Assembly: GCA_965228125.1 (NCBI GenBank) | Contig: OZ245791.1 | Location: 248,001-312,000 of the forward strand | Length of the DNA: 64,000 nt | Direction of reading: 5' to 3' | From: GWF2-38-69 sp965228125 | Lineage (GTDB): Bacteria > Verrucomicrobiota > Lentisphaeria > Victivallales > GWF2-38-69 | Part shown: one piece after another, positions 43,789 to 52,525 of the stretch | Layout: each line of letters opens with the position of its first letter | How positions within the stretch are numbered: position 1 is the stretch's first letter | Notes under the pieces: model-generated | The model's database searches: none | What the model was told of the DNA's origin: nothing | Seen by the model: only the letters and a program-made list of their open reading frames with translations | Translations under genes and position numbers: made by a program

Positions 43789-44303
43789 TAATATTCCATT
43801 CCCAGTCTAGCTTCAATTCCTTTGTCATAAGGATGTTTTATATTCTTCATTTCCGTAACAAGATCAGCTCTGTCTATGAGCGCTTCTGAGGCATACCTCC
43901 CTGTTAAAATAAGGTCTGTACCATCAGGTTTAATATCAATAAAATCTATGACTTCCTTTTCTTTTATCAATCCAAACCATACAGCAACGATTATCTCATC
44001 CAATATGACCAGATTATATTTGGATGTCAGCATTTTTTCTCTGCATGTCAATAGCCCTTTTTCGATAGTTTGCCTGTGGGTTTCATTGACTTCATTTTTT
44101 CGAATGCATTTCTCCCAGCCGAACTGTTCTATTTCGATGTTCTTATCATCTTTTAGATAAATGTCTTCGCCGTAAGGCCTCCCCTTCATAAATTGGGCCA
44201 GATATACTTTTCTTCCATAGGCCGCACTTCTTATTGTCATTCCGAAAGCGGACATGGTTTTGCCTTTCCCATCTCCTGTGTAGATATGAACTAAACCTTT
44301 CAT
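43788..44303 (-). CDS. cobO: Cob(I)alamin adenosyltransferase, CobO/BtuR type
   Basis: A 171-residue P-loop enzyme that transfers an adenosyl group from ATP to cob(I)alamin. Walker A is YTGDGKGKTMSAFG; VILDEIIVAVWFGL is the Walker B region and LTGRYASEALIDRADLVTEM is a family signature. The frame opens at a TTG further upstream (44324), but the ATG at 44303 (MKGLVHIYTG) is the expected start. It implies adenosylcobalamin use by the cell. Confidence 0.93.
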   Translation of the reverse strand: MKGLVHIYTGDGKGKTMSAFGMTIRSAAYGRKVYLAQFMKGRPYGEDIYLKDDKNIEIEQFGWEKCIRKNEVNETHRQTIEKGLLTCREKMLTSKYNLVILDEIIVAVWFGLIKEKEVIDFIDIKPDGTDLILTGRYASEALIDRADLVTEMKNIKHPYDKGIEARLGMEY

Positions 44304-44350
44304 CCTAAACCTACTTATATACAAAATTTAACTTCTTAAGCCCACCGCTC

Positions 44351-44950
44351 TTATGAAAATAGTTTAACTGCTAGTTCGGCGACCCTTCTGCCTGTATTTT
44401 TAGCTGTTTCCATGCCAAATGTGTCGGTATTAATACCTCCCTGTTTTGCGTCATTGAAAAGAGTAGCCCCGAAATGAGCCGTAGGTTTTCCGTCGCAAAC
44501 ACAGACCATATCCTGACAGAACAGCGCGGATTGAACACATTGAATAGTGAGTTCCTGTCCTCCGTTTCGCACTCCGCCCACTGCTATTGCAGCGCCGACT
44601 TTCCCTTTGAATTTCCAGTTGTTTCTGCGAAACATTACGCATCTTTCAAGAAAAGCCTTGCAATGGGCAGCCATTGACCCGAAATAGACAGGCGTAGCAA
44701 CGATTATGCCAGCTACCTCAGGATCGTCCAACAAAGGTATTATGCCGTTAAAATCATCATTAATGCTGCACTTTAGTTCTTTAGTACAAGCTCCGCAGGC
44801 TTTGCATGGCATAATAGTTTTTTCAGCCAGATCAACTATTTCAGTCTTTATCTTCTGTGAATATTCAGCGCAGGCATCAAGAGATGCTTTCAACGCGGTG
44901 TAAGTGCTTTGGTGTTTTCTCGGACTGCAGCAAATCCCCAGTACTTTCAT
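44351..44950 (-). CDS. Iron-sulfur flavoprotein, NADPH-dependent FMN reductase family
   Basis: A 199-residue flavodoxin-fold protein. The N-terminal GICCSPRKHQSTY phosphate loop binds FMN, and CKACGACTKELKC gives the compact CX2CX2CX5C 4Fe-4S motif of archaeal and clostridial iron-sulfur flavoproteins. ATPVYFGSMAAHCKAFLER is the family signature. Such proteins reduce oxygen or hydrogen peroxide or act as electron carriers in anaerobes. It is 47 nt before cobO on the same strand. Confidence 0.88.
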   Translation of the reverse strand: MKVLGICCSPRKHQSTYTALKASLDACAEYSQKIKTEIVDLAEKTIMPCKACGACTKELKCSINDDFNGIIPLLDDPEVAGIIVATPVYFGSMAAHCKAFLERCVMFRRNNWKFKGKVGAAIAVGGVRNGGQELTIQCVQSALFCQDMVCVCDGKPTAHFGATLFNDAKQGGINTDTFGMETAKNTGRRVAELAVKLFS

Positions 44951-44978
44951 TTTTTGACTCCTTAAATTAGTTTTGTAG

Positions 44979-45398
44979 TTATTTGGTTCGCATAAATTTT
45001 GCGTTTGATTCTACCATCAGTTCATCATTACAAAAAATCTCAGCTTTCATATAAAAAAGATTTCTCTTGCTTGATACCAACTCACCGTACAAATCAAGTA
45101 TCAGGTTGATTGGAATGGGTTTATGAAACCTCACGTTCATATCAGCAGTAACGGCTTTAACTTTCTGGTAAAAAAGGCAATGAACCATCGCTGCATCGAG
45201 CAGCGCGCACATGACTCCGCCATGGATAATCCCGTTATACCCCTGAAGTATCCTTAATCCTCTTAAAGTAGTATGCACTCTTCCATCGCTTAGACAGACA
45301 AATTTCAGACCTAAGCCAATAGGATTGCTGTCTCCGCATAAAAGACAGTTGCAATGCCCAAACTTCTTGCTTATCTCATTGTCTTCAGAGGCCGACAT
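44979..45398 (-). CDS. PaaI-type hotdog-fold thioesterase
   Basis: A 139-residue hotdog-fold protein. GYNGIIHGGVMCALLDAAMVHC is reminiscent of the PaaI catalytic helix (HGG followed by Asp), and CNCLLCGDSNPIGLGLKF is an N-terminal Cys-rich segment seen in a subgroup of these enzymes. It probably hydrolyses an acyl-CoA thioester in the cytoplasm. The substrate is unknown. Confidence 0.85.
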   Translation of the reverse strand: MSASEDNEISKKFGHCNCLLCGDSNPIGLGLKFVCLSDGRVHTTLRGLRILQGYNGIIHGGVMCALLDAAMVHCLFYQKVKAVTADMNVRFHKPIPINLILDLYGELVSSKRNLFYMKAEIFCNDELMVESNAKFMRTK

Positions 45399-45439
45399 GA
45401 TTCACTAACTCCTTTATTCACATAAACAGGCAAATACAA

Positions 45440-46288
45440 TCAGTTAATACTATTTTTTTTAACCAGAAAACTATTCAGTTTGCAGCCAATATCCCTTGCT
45501 ATTACAGGGCATTTGACTTTGAGTAGGAAATAAATATTTTTATCTGTTCCGCTTAAGGTTTCATAATTTCCCTGCCCTTTGGAAATAATTAAATCTGACT
45601 TATCAAACATATCCCTGAATTCAGCAGAGCATTGATTCAAGACCGTCCCGGGAAGCCCCGAGCCGTTGCTTATGACAGGAACCATATCTGAGAGCCCGAC
45701 CATTAGCGCGTCTTCCATCAACACGTCATTTAAAATAGCTTTCCCGCGAACAGCAAAAGTGATTTTATTCTTTGGCAATTGCTCTATAAAGAGTTTATCA
45801 AACACGATTTCCCCCGCGTTATCTCCAATATAAAGAATCTTTTCAGCTTTACCGATTTCACTTTTTAAAAACTCTGGACAGATCTCTTTTGAAGAGAGAA
45901 TTTTTTTTATGTCTTCATGGATTGTTTCGTTCGTAAATTTATGGCTTGCTCCAAAATCTATCACATTTCCTGCTATCGAAAGCCGCATGGCGGCATCAAA
46001 AGGATCAGAAGACTCAGAAACCATTCGGGAAAGCTCATCATACATTCCCATTATATACAAATTGGACTCTTTCTTTGTTTCTGCATATGAATCAAATTCT
46101 CCATAATATTTCTCAAATATATCAAGAACACTCTTAGATATTTTCGGTGGAGAATCAGCAAAATCGGTATCTCCAAGAAGATGCAGCACTTCTTTCAATA
46201 TCTTTTCATAATGGGCTGAATCCGTGCCTTTCAAAAATCTTAATGTTTGATTTACGAAACACGGAATACATTCATAATAAGTTTTCAT
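45440..46288 (-). CDS. DUF89 / ARMT1-like damage-control phosphatase
   Basis: A 282-residue member of the DUF89 family of metal-dependent phosphatases. It starts with YECIPCFVNQTLRFLK, and has the metal-site motif LYIGDNAGEIVFDKL, AVRGKAILNDVLMEDA, and SDLIISKGQGNYETLSG. The four-Cys start (CIPC) marks the archaeal/bacterial subgroup. Family members remove damaged or inhibitory phosphometabolites; the target here is unknown. It lies between the thioesterase and DUF364 genes. Confidence 0.9.
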   Translation of the reverse strand: MKTYYECIPCFVNQTLRFLKGTDSAHYEKILKEVLHLLGDTDFADSPPKISKSVLDIFEKYYGEFDSYAETKKESNLYIMGMYDELSRMVSESSDPFDAAMRLSIAGNVIDFGASHKFTNETIHEDIKKILSSKEICPEFLKSEIGKAEKILYIGDNAGEIVFDKLFIEQLPKNKITFAVRGKAILNDVLMEDALMVGLSDMVPVISNGSGLPGTVLNQCSAEFRDMFDKSDLIISKGQGNYETLSGTDKNIYFLLKVKCPVIARDIGCKLNSFLVKKNSIN

Positions 46289-46340
46289 TCTATCTCAGCT
46301 CTATTGATAATCATTTGTTTCATCTGTCCAATGTAACCAA

Positions 46341-47078
46341 TTATACAAAACATATCCGTTTAAGCCCTGCTAGCGCAGCAGCGCCGGCAATGGTAACGCC
46401 ATAAAATATCACTTTATTTTTATTTCCGGCGTAAGAGATTATTTCATCTATGGTTCCATTAACTAAAGTTGAACCAGTGGCAAGAACTAGGTCTGCCCAT
46501 GCTAGGGCAGATTCTTTATTTTTTTCGCCGTCTTCAATTTTGACGCCGAGTTTTTCCTTGCCAATGTTATCGATATCTAAATCCAAAACTCTCACATTGT
46601 ACTTTTTTGATAACGCGTCTATGATTGCCGGCTGATATCCGACAATGGTTATTTTTTCTGTCCCGGGATACTCCTGCTGAATAAAATCATTTATTTTTGA
46701 GGCGCATATTCCGGGCATTTCATCTTTGCAGTGTTCTGTATTGTTCACTAGTTTCCAGTACCGAGCAAGAGCATTTATCGTTGAAACTTGCAGAGCTCTT
46801 CTATAATTATTGCAGGATTTCAGATTAAATACGCCTTCTAGAGACCCTTTATATCCGCCATGCATATCAGTAAAAGCCTGTCCCTTGAAACCCATAAAAT
46901 CGGCTTCCATTATTTTTTCTTTTCCTTTAAGGATTGGAAAATCGTAATTTTCAGGATTCCCTATGGCTTCTTCTGCCGAGAGCACTCTGGCTTTTATTGT
47001 TATGTCAGCGCCGATAAGATTCTCTTCTTTAAGGCGATTGGTTACAGACTCTATTACGGTATCAAGAATATTTTTCAT
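46341..47078 (-). CDS. DUF364 domain protein (predicted metal-chelating Rossmann-like)
   Basis: A 245-residue protein of the DUF364 family, annotated in databases as a putative heavy-metal chelation domain. It has the FTDMHGGYKGSLEGVF-like segment, ALQVSTINALARYW, ITIVGYQPAIIDAL and ADLVLATGSTLVNGTIDEI, which matches the family order. Position next to the NifX-like gene (18 nt) fits a role in metal-cofactor handling; activity is not established. Confidence 0.87.
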   Translation of the reverse strand: MKNILDTVIESVTNRLKEENLIGADITIKARVLSAEEAIGNPENYDFPILKGKEKIMEADFMGFKGQAFTDMHGGYKGSLEGVFNLKSCNNYRRALQVSTINALARYWKLVNNTEHCKDEMPGICASKINDFIQQEYPGTEKITIVGYQPAIIDALSKKYNVRVLDLDIDNIGKEKLGVKIEDGEKNKESALAWADLVLATGSTLVNGTIDEIISYAGNKNKVIFYGVTIAGAAALAGLKRICFV

Positions 47079-47096
47079 ACTATTTAGCGACGAATA

Positions 47097-47435
47097 TCAA
47101 TGATCGCAGACATTTGCTCCTGTTACAAGGTTCCCTGCAAGGTAAGATTTTACAACAGCCTCAGGCTCTTCGGATGGAGCGCCAACAACGACTTTTACAT
47201 TATTCCCTGTAAAAAGCTGTTGGGCTCTCATTCCCATTCCACCTGCTATAATCACATTGACTCCAAGATCACCAAGCCACTTAGGTAAAACTCCCGGCTC
47301 ATGAGGCGGAGGTGTTTGCACTGTTTTACTTTTAACTGCCTTAGTTTTTTCATCCGTTTCAAAAATTGTGAATACTTCACAATGGCCAAAATGCATACAA
47401 AGTTTTCCGTCGGTTGTTGGGATTGCAATTTTCAT
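47097..47435 (-). CDS. NifX/NifB-C (MTH1175-like) protein
   Basis: A 112-residue protein of the dinitrogenase iron-molybdenum cofactor family. It shows KLCMHFGHCEVFTIFE, then LGVNVIIAGGMGMRAQQLF and a C-terminal CDH. Relatives include the Desulfovibrio orange protein ORP, which holds a Mo-Cu sulfide cluster, and archaeal MTH1175. It follows the Mrp gene by 30 nt. The bound cluster, if any, is unknown. Confidence 0.9.
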   Translation of the reverse strand: MKIAIPTTDGKLCMHFGHCEVFTIFETDEKTKAVKSKTVQTPPPHEPGVLPKWLGDLGVNVIIAGGMGMRAQQLFTGNNVKVVVGAPSEEPEAVVKSYLAGNLVTGANVCDH

Positions 47436-47465
47436 TTCTTATTTTCTCCTTTATTTCAGCGTTTT

Positions 47466-48695
47466 TTAGTTTGTGTTAGCTATTATTTTTTTTACTATTT
47501 CTCTGAAGGATTCAGCAGTATCAGGAGTGACCAAATCCATAAATGATTTTCCTGAATCGCCTGAAACTACAATTTTAGATTCGATAGGAATGCGGCCAAG
47601 ATATGGCGTGCTGAGTTCCTGAGCCATCCTTTCTGCTCCGCCGTGGCTAAATATATTGGAAACTTCTCCGCATTTAGGACACTTAAATCCGCTCATATTC
47701 TCGATTACCCCCAATACGGGAAGATTAAGCTGGTCGCAGAAGGTAATTGATTTCCTTACATCGTTAACTGCTACTTCTTGAGGCGTGCTGACTATTACGG
47801 CTCCGGCTGGATTCTTAATAAGCTGGCAGACACTGAGCGGCTCATCACCCGTCCCAGGAGGGCAGTCTATGATTAGATAATCAAGATCCCCCCATCTTAC
47901 ATCCTGCAGGAATTGTTTTATCATATTCATTTTCATCGGGCCTCTCCATATAACAGGGGCGTTTTTATCCCTTAGAAGAAACCCTATCGACATTACTTTT
48001 ATTTCACCGGCCTTAACTGGCATTATATCTTCGCCTTCTCCATGAAGTGGTGAGTCTGATACGCCAAACATCATAGGAATGCTCGGACCGTGTATATCGA
48101 CATCAAGTATGCCGACTTTTTTCCCCATTGCCGATAAAGTGGTGGCGATATTTGCCGCTACAGTGCTTTTGCCGACTCCGCCTTTGCCTGAAAGAACAAT
48201 TATTTTATTTCTTATTCTTCCTAATCTTTCATCCAGCGCCATTTTTTCATCTTTTTCAAGAAATCCAGTTTCGGATTTTCTTAGTTCGCATTCTTCTTTA
48301 TCACACTTCTGGCAATCACTGTCAGGACTGTCACAAACAGCGGTTTTTTTATTGCTCTCTATGTAGTTGCGAACAGCGGCTTTCAGTGTATTAATAGAAA
48401 GCAAAGCGCAATGTTTTGATTCGTCAGGGATATTTCCAGCAATGCAAAGAATATCCTGCTGGTCAAGCTTATCTATTGTTTCAATAGTTGCCCCTTCACC
48501 AATCAGCGCTCCTATGCTGCCGCACTTAATGGAATGAGCACATCCGTCTGTCGTGTAAGATGCGGCGCAAACTTTTCCGTCCTCGATAAACACCCAGAAC
48601 TCCATTGTGTCGCCACACGGGCCTGTAATTCTCGCATTTCCGTTAGCCCCTCTCAAAGGGCCAAAGTTAATTGGCAGTTTTCTGCTGTTTGACAT
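47466..48695 (-). CDS. Mrp/NBP35-type ATPase with N-terminal NifU-like domain
   Basis: A 409-residue fusion. Residues about 1-110 resemble the IscU/NifU scaffold (GPCGDTMEFWVFI, SYTTDGCAHSIKCG, NTLKAAVRN), with the conserved Cys. A Cys-rich linker (CDSPDSDCQKCDKEEC) follows, then the Mrp ATPase (about 155-400): deviant Walker A SGKGGVGKSTVAANIA, GVIENMSGFKCPKCGE with the CPxC iron-sulfur site. Mrp proteins carry and transfer 4Fe-4S clusters. Starts at 48722 and 48710 exist, but 48695 overlaps the upstream stop as TAATG and has GGAAG upstream, so I chose it. Confidence 0.92.
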   Translation of the reverse strand: MSNSRKLPINFGPLRGANGNARITGPCGDTMEFWVFIEDGKVCAASYTTDGCAHSIKCGSIGALIGEGATIETIDKLDQQDILCIAGNIPDESKHCALLSINTLKAAVRNYIESNKKTAVCDSPDSDCQKCDKEECELRKSETGFLEKDEKMALDERLGRIRNKIIVLSGKGGVGKSTVAANIATTLSAMGKKVGILDVDIHGPSIPMMFGVSDSPLHGEGEDIMPVKAGEIKVMSIGFLLRDKNAPVIWRGPMKMNMIKQFLQDVRWGDLDYLIIDCPPGTGDEPLSVCQLIKNPAGAVIVSTPQEVAVNDVRKSITFCDQLNLPVLGVIENMSGFKCPKCGEVSNIFSHGGAERMAQELSTPYLGRIPIESKIVVSGDSGKSFMDLVTPDTAESFREIVKKIIANTN

Positions 48696-49564
48696 TAAAA
48701 TTTCTTCCATAAGTTTTCCCATATATTTGTTATTTCACTTACTGCTTTTCCTTTGCCCCATTCTATGACGCTCTGCCCTGCAATTTGGGCTTGCGTAACT
48801 TCGTTATCATACGAAATACGCCCAAGCACAGTCGCTCCTACTTTCATTGAGTCGCGTTCAATAACCTCGGACATTTCGGAGTTTATGTCAAATTTATTCA
48901 CGCAGACATATAGTGGGATTTTGAAATGAGACGCTAGTTCAGCCACTCTTTTTAGATCGTGCTGCCCCGATAAAGTAGGCTCGGTTATTGCTACAACTGC
49001 ATCAGCTCCAGTGATAGACGCAATAACCGGACAGCCAATACCTGGTGGGCCGTCAATCAGGAGCATATCGGCTTTAGTTCTTCCTGATATTTTTTTTGCT
49101 TCTGTTCGCACGACACTGACAAGTTTTCCTGAATTTTCAGCCGCTATGCCAAGTTTTGCATGAACCATCTGCCCAAACCGCGTATCTGAAACATACCACT
49201 CTCCGCAAAGCCTCTCCTTAAGCTCAATAGCATTGAAGCGGCAAAAATCATGGCACACTCCACATCCTTCACAGCTTATCGAATCAATGACATATGAGCC
49301 ATCCTTGTTTTTTTTCACAGCGTCAAAACGGCAGATTCTTTTGCATTCGCCGCATTTCAGGCAAGCATCGTTTTTAATGACTGCTTCATATCCACTATAA
49401 AACTTATTCTTTTGTCGGATATTCGGAGATAAAATCAAATGCAAATCTGCAGCATCGACGTCACAATCTGCTAGAACAGCATTTTTGGCAAGGGATGCAA
49501 ATGCGGCTGTAATGCTTGTTTTGCCGGTTCCTCCTTTGCCGCTGATAATAACAATTTCTTTCAT
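48695..49564 (-). CDS. MinD-superfamily P-loop ATPase with inserted ferredoxin (1)
   Basis: A 289-residue cytoplasmic ATPase. Deviant Walker A ISGKGGTGKTSITAAF starts the protein. Two 4Fe-4S motifs, CLKCGECKRICRFDAV and CEGCGVCHDFCRFNAI, are inserted at about 63-105. The nucleotide switch LLIDGPPGIGCPVIASI and ITEPTLSGQHDL follow. It pairs with the homologous protein at 50508-51374, as two such ATPases are paired in the Desulfovibrio ORP cluster. The start overlaps the radical SAM stop (ATGA). A role in ATP-driven metal-cluster assembly is inferred. Confidence 0.92.
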   Translation of the reverse strand: MKEIVIISGKGGTGKTSITAAFASLAKNAVLADCDVDAADLHLILSPNIRQKNKFYSGYEAVIKNDACLKCGECKRICRFDAVKKNKDGSYVIDSISCEGCGVCHDFCRFNAIELKERLCGEWYVSDTRFGQMVHAKLGIAAENSGKLVSVVRTEAKKISGRTKADMLLIDGPPGIGCPVIASITGADAVVAITEPTLSGQHDLKRVAELASHFKIPLYVCVNKFDINSEMSEVIERDSMKVGATVLGRISYDNEVTQAQIAGQSVIEWGKGKAVSEITNIWENLWKKF

Positions 49565-50511
49565 TTATCGTTCCCTTTATTTATCTTATAGAAGTTTTTA
49601 CCGCCAATTTGCTCTTGGGTTAAAGTCTTTTCAGCACAGAGGTGTTCAAGTAATTTAAGAATCTCGTTATAATTTACTGACATGGTATCGGAAATTTCTT
49701 TGCTCGTACACGGCCGCCTCATCAAAAGGCTAATAAGAGCCTCCTTGTCCACAGCAAACATCTTATCCTCCTTACCTTCTTTAAAATCAGCAATAGCCTC
49801 AACTTTTCCAGGAAAACATCTGCATAGTTTTTCCAGCTCATTCTTGGAAAGGCCTGCCGCATACTTTTCACATGGCGGTCGGGCAATCGTATTGAGTTGA
49901 GTTTTTTCAGGGTTAAGCCGTTTGACTATACTCGCCAGTTCTTTAATATGTTTTTCTTCAGATGACGGACCTTTTAATAAGAAGACTTCCAGCCAGGTTT
50001 CCCCTTTAAATTCTTCAATAAATGATTTGATGCCGGATACTATTAGTTCAAATGATAATTCTTTGCAGGGACGGTTAATGTATTGAAATATTTCTTCGTT
50101 CCCCGCGTCAAGAGAAGGTATGACAACATCGGCCTTCATAAGCGCTCTGCTTACTTCAGATTTCCATAACAGTGAGCTGTTTGTTAGTACAGCAACAGGT
50201 TTGTCTGTAAGTTTCTTAAGGGCTTCAATTATTTCCCCAACTCGAGAGTGCAAGGTGGGTTCTCCCGAACCTGAAATAGTAATATAATCAATTCTTATTT
50301 TTTCTTTCAGTTTATATTCAATGTCTGCCAATATTTCATTAAGAGGGAAATACTCTTTTATCTCAATGGTTTTATTTGTCGTATGTCCAAGCTGACAATA
50401 GATGCAGTCAAAAGAACATGTTTTGTAAGGGACAAGGTCTATACCCAAAGAATACCCGAGGCGACGTGACGGCACAGGACCAAAAACATGTTTTAATTTA
50501 TGGCTTTTCAT
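49561..50511 (-). CDS. Radical SAM protein with C-terminal winged helix
   Basis: A 316-residue radical SAM enzyme. The cluster motif is CSFDCIYC (CX3CX2C, around residue 32), preceded by FGPVPSRRLGYSLGIDLVP, a signature of this group. SGSGEPTLHS is the SAM-binding GGE-like region. The last 60 residues form a winged helix (ALISLLMRRPCTSKEISDTM). It overlaps both flanking MinD-type genes by 4 nt, so the three are translated together. The reaction is unknown. Confidence 0.9.
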   Translation of the reverse strand: MKSHKLKHVFGPVPSRRLGYSLGIDLVPYKTCSFDCIYCQLGHTTNKTIEIKEYFPLNEILADIEYKLKEKIRIDYITISGSGEPTLHSRVGEIIEALKKLTDKPVAVLTNSSLLWKSEVSRALMKADVVIPSLDAGNEEIFQYINRPCKELSFELIVSGIKSFIEEFKGETWLEVFLLKGPSSEEKHIKELASIVKRLNPEKTQLNTIARPPCEKYAAGLSKNELEKLCRCFPGKVEAIADFKEGKEDKMFAVDKEALISLLMRRPCTSKEISDTMSVNYNEILKLLEHLCAEKTLTQEQIGGKNFYKINKGNDK

Positions 50512-51374
50512 TGTGCGCCTCTATTTGATTTTACTTCCGCGGCAATATGATTAAGCAACTCCATCAATTTTCCCTGGATAATAGGCATTGCATCTATGAT
50601 AGTTTTTCCCTTTGAATAAGCTTCAGCCACGCTTCTTGAATCTGGAATCCTCAACAAAAGGGGAATGGATTCATTTGCGCAGTAATCATCCACTCTTCCG
50701 TCTCCTGAATCTGAACGGTTTAGAATAACGCCGAAAGGAATTTTCAATCCTCTGACAGTCTCAACGGCAAGTTTCAAGTCGTTAAGCCCGAATGGCGTAG
50801 GTTCTGTCACAAGCAATACAAAATCTGCGTCTTTTACGGCGCATATCATCGGACACGATGTTCCAGGCGGACAGTCAATAATCGTGATGAAATCACAAGA
50901 AACATGCTCTTTAACTGCTCTTATGACAGGCGGCGACATTGCACGCCCTACGTCAAGCCTGCCCTGGAAAAATTGTATATTGCCGCAGACAGCTTCTTCC
51001 ACAACTCCGACTGGAACTTTCTTTTCCGCAATGGCGCCGCTCTTACAGACCCTCACACACCCTCCGCAACTATGGCAGAGTTCAGGGAAAATCATCGGCC
51101 CTGACGGTAGATTAATAATAGCATTGAAGCGGCATATCTTTGAACACTTTCCGCACAATATACACTTGTCCTTTTTAAAATAAGGAATTTGTACGGTTAC
51201 ATTCTGGCTTCTAATATCTTTTAAATCTAGAAATATGTGACAGTTAGGCTCTTCTACATCGCAATCAAGAAGACAAATTTCTTCAGAAGAAACAGCAGCA
51301 AGCGAGACTGAAATTGTCGTTTTCCCTGTCCCGCCTTTACCTGAAGCTACTGCAATTGTTATAGGCTTTCTCAT
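50508..51374 (-). CDS. MinD-superfamily P-loop ATPase with inserted ferredoxin (2)
   Basis: A 288-residue paralog of the protein at 48695-49564. It has VASGKGGTGKTTISVSLA, then CILCGKCSKICRFNAI and CHSCGGCVRVCKSGAI (two 4Fe-4S sites), TIIDCPPGTSCPMICAV and VTEPTPFGLNDLKLAVE. The pair probably forms a heterodimer that couples ATP turnover to a redox or cluster-transfer step. It is preceded by the NifX-like gene by 3 nt. Confidence 0.93.
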   Translation of the reverse strand: MRKPITIAVASGKGGTGKTTISVSLAAVSSEEICLLDCDVEEPNCHIFLDLKDIRSQNVTVQIPYFKKDKCILCGKCSKICRFNAIINLPSGPMIFPELCHSCGGCVRVCKSGAIAEKKVPVGVVEEAVCGNIQFFQGRLDVGRAMSPPVIRAVKEHVSCDFITIIDCPPGTSCPMICAVKDADFVLLVTEPTPFGLNDLKLAVETVRGLKIPFGVILNRSDSGDGRVDDYCANESIPLLLRIPDSRSVAEAYSKGKTIIDAMPIIQGKLMELLNHIAAEVKSNRGAQ

Positions 51375-51377
51375 TAC

Positions 51378-51740
51378 TTACATCCAGTGCCCTTCTACGT
51401 CAGCGCCTTCTGCAATCTTTAATCTTCCACTGATCAATTCATCAACGGCTTCTTTTACTGTTCCTGTTTCCTTAAGATATAATTTTACTTTTGAACCGCT
51501 TAAAACCCGATAGGCTTTCGGCCCGCAGTGTCCTGTGATTATACAGTCTGCTCCTGAGTTCAAAACGTTTTGTGCCGTCTGGATACCGGCTCCTTGCGCA
51601 GCATTCAGATTTTGGATGTTATCCATTGTAGAAAAAGTATTTGCAACGCTATCATAAACAATAAAATACCTTGCACGGCCAAATCTGGGATCTATTTGTG
51701 AATCCATACTGCTGTCTTGAGCAGAAATTGCTATTTTCAT
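51378..51740 (-). CDS. NifX/NifB-C (MTH1175-like) protein, ORP-like
   Basis: A 120-residue protein with DPRFGRARYFIVYD, AAQGAGIQTAQNVLNSGADCIITGHCGPKAY and a short C-terminal tail. It is closer to the Desulfovibrio ORP/MTH1175 layout than the copy at 47097, with Cys in IITGHCGP. It overlaps the DUF5320 gene by 4 nt. Cluster binding is inferred from family. Confidence 0.9.
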   Translation of the reverse strand: MKIAISAQDSSMDSQIDPRFGRARYFIVYDSVANTFSTMDNIQNLNAAQGAGIQTAQNVLNSGADCIITGHCGPKAYRVLSGSKVKLYLKETGTVKEAVDELISGRLKIAEGADVEGHWM

Positions 51741-52054
51741 GATTTTCCTCCATCCATGTTTAGTGTATCGAGTCTACTTTTTATATTATCAATTTCAACT
51801 TGTAGATGTTTAAGCTCTACTTCCAAGAATTGTTTTTCGTTAACATTAGATTCAGCTCTTAAAACTGGAGCATTATAGGCAAGATATCTGTTCCTGTAAC
51901 CTTTCCCTCGGCCTAAGCCTCTGCCCGAGTAGCACCTTCCGCATCCTCTCCTAGGATACGGGGCGACATTGATATTTTCACTTGCGCAATAACCGAATCC
52001 TCCGCCTGTCATTGGCCCTTCTCCCAATGGTCCTTTCCCATCTCTTCCTGGCAT
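51737..52054 (-). CDS. DUF5320 family protein
   Basis: A 105-residue protein starting MPGRDGKGPLGEGPMTGGGFGYC, the hallmark of DUF5320 proteins. A basic, Gly/Arg-rich, Cys-containing centre (RRGCGRCYSGRGLGRGKGYR) is followed by a C-terminal coiled coil (VEKQFLEVELKHLQVEIDN-like residues). Members nearly always lie beside NifX-like and MinD-ferredoxin genes, which supports a scaffold role in that system. Confidence 0.85.
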   Translation of the reverse strand: MPGRDGKGPLGEGPMTGGGFGYCASENINVAPYPRRGCGRCYSGRGLGRGKGYRNRYLAYNAPVLRAESNVNEKQFLEVELKHLQVEIDNIKSRLDTLNMDGGKS

Positions 52055-52072
52055 AATTATTCTCCTAAGCTG

Positions 52073-52291
52073 TTATTTTCTTGTCATTTTATTATTACAT
52101 TTAGGACATAGTTTGTGTGCACATGGTTCAGATTCAATATAAATCATTTCATAACCACATGAAGGACATATACAATTCTGGTGTGATCCTTCAGTAAAAG
52201 GACCCCCCATTTTTGCTCTGTTTCCTTTTTTTATATTGACTTTACCAACTGGTCCTATACTCATAGATCCAATTCTGTTTTTCCCTGGCAT
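52073..52291 (-). CDS. Small Cys-rich zinc-ribbon-like protein (paralog 2)
   Basis: A 72-residue protein. The start MPGKNRIGSMSIGPVGK resembles DUF5320, and the rest has CICPSC, PCAHKLC and CPKCNNKM. Its pattern matches the proteins at 37888-38094 and 52311-52508. It has four to six metal-ligand cysteines and no other recognisable domain. Confidence 0.8.
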   Translation of the reverse strand: MPGKNRIGSMSIGPVGKVNIKKGNRAKMGGPFTEGSHQNCICPSCGYEMIYIESEPCAHKLCPKCNNKMTRK

Positions 52292-52310
52292 AATTTCACC
52301 TCCAGTTTTT

Positions 52311-52508
52311 TTATTCTCTTACCATTTTTGTTCCACATTCAGGGCACACTCTGACGCTACAGGGTTGTCCTGCTATATGGGGAACTTTATGATTGCATTT
52401 TGGACAGACACAATTTCCGCCCGGCCCGGCAGCTAACGGGCCTCTCATTCTGCCTCCTCCTCTGATAGAGTCATTGCCCAACGGCCCTGTTCCATTTCTT
52501 CCCGGCAT
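52311..52508 (-). CDS. Small Cys-rich zinc-ribbon-like protein (paralog 3)
   Basis: A 65-residue protein. The start MPGRNGTGPLGNDSIRGGGR again resembles DUF5320, followed by CVCPKCNHKVPHIAGQPC and CPECGTKMVRE. It is the closest of the three paralogs to a standard two-knuckle zinc ribbon. It lies 17 nt downstream of the DUF134 gene and 19 nt upstream of paralog 2. Confidence 0.8.
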   Translation of the reverse strand: MPGRNGTGPLGNDSIRGGGRMRGPLAAGPGGNCVCPKCNHKVPHIAGQPCSVRVCPECGTKMVRE

Positions 52509-52525
52509 ACTTTTACCTCATATTT

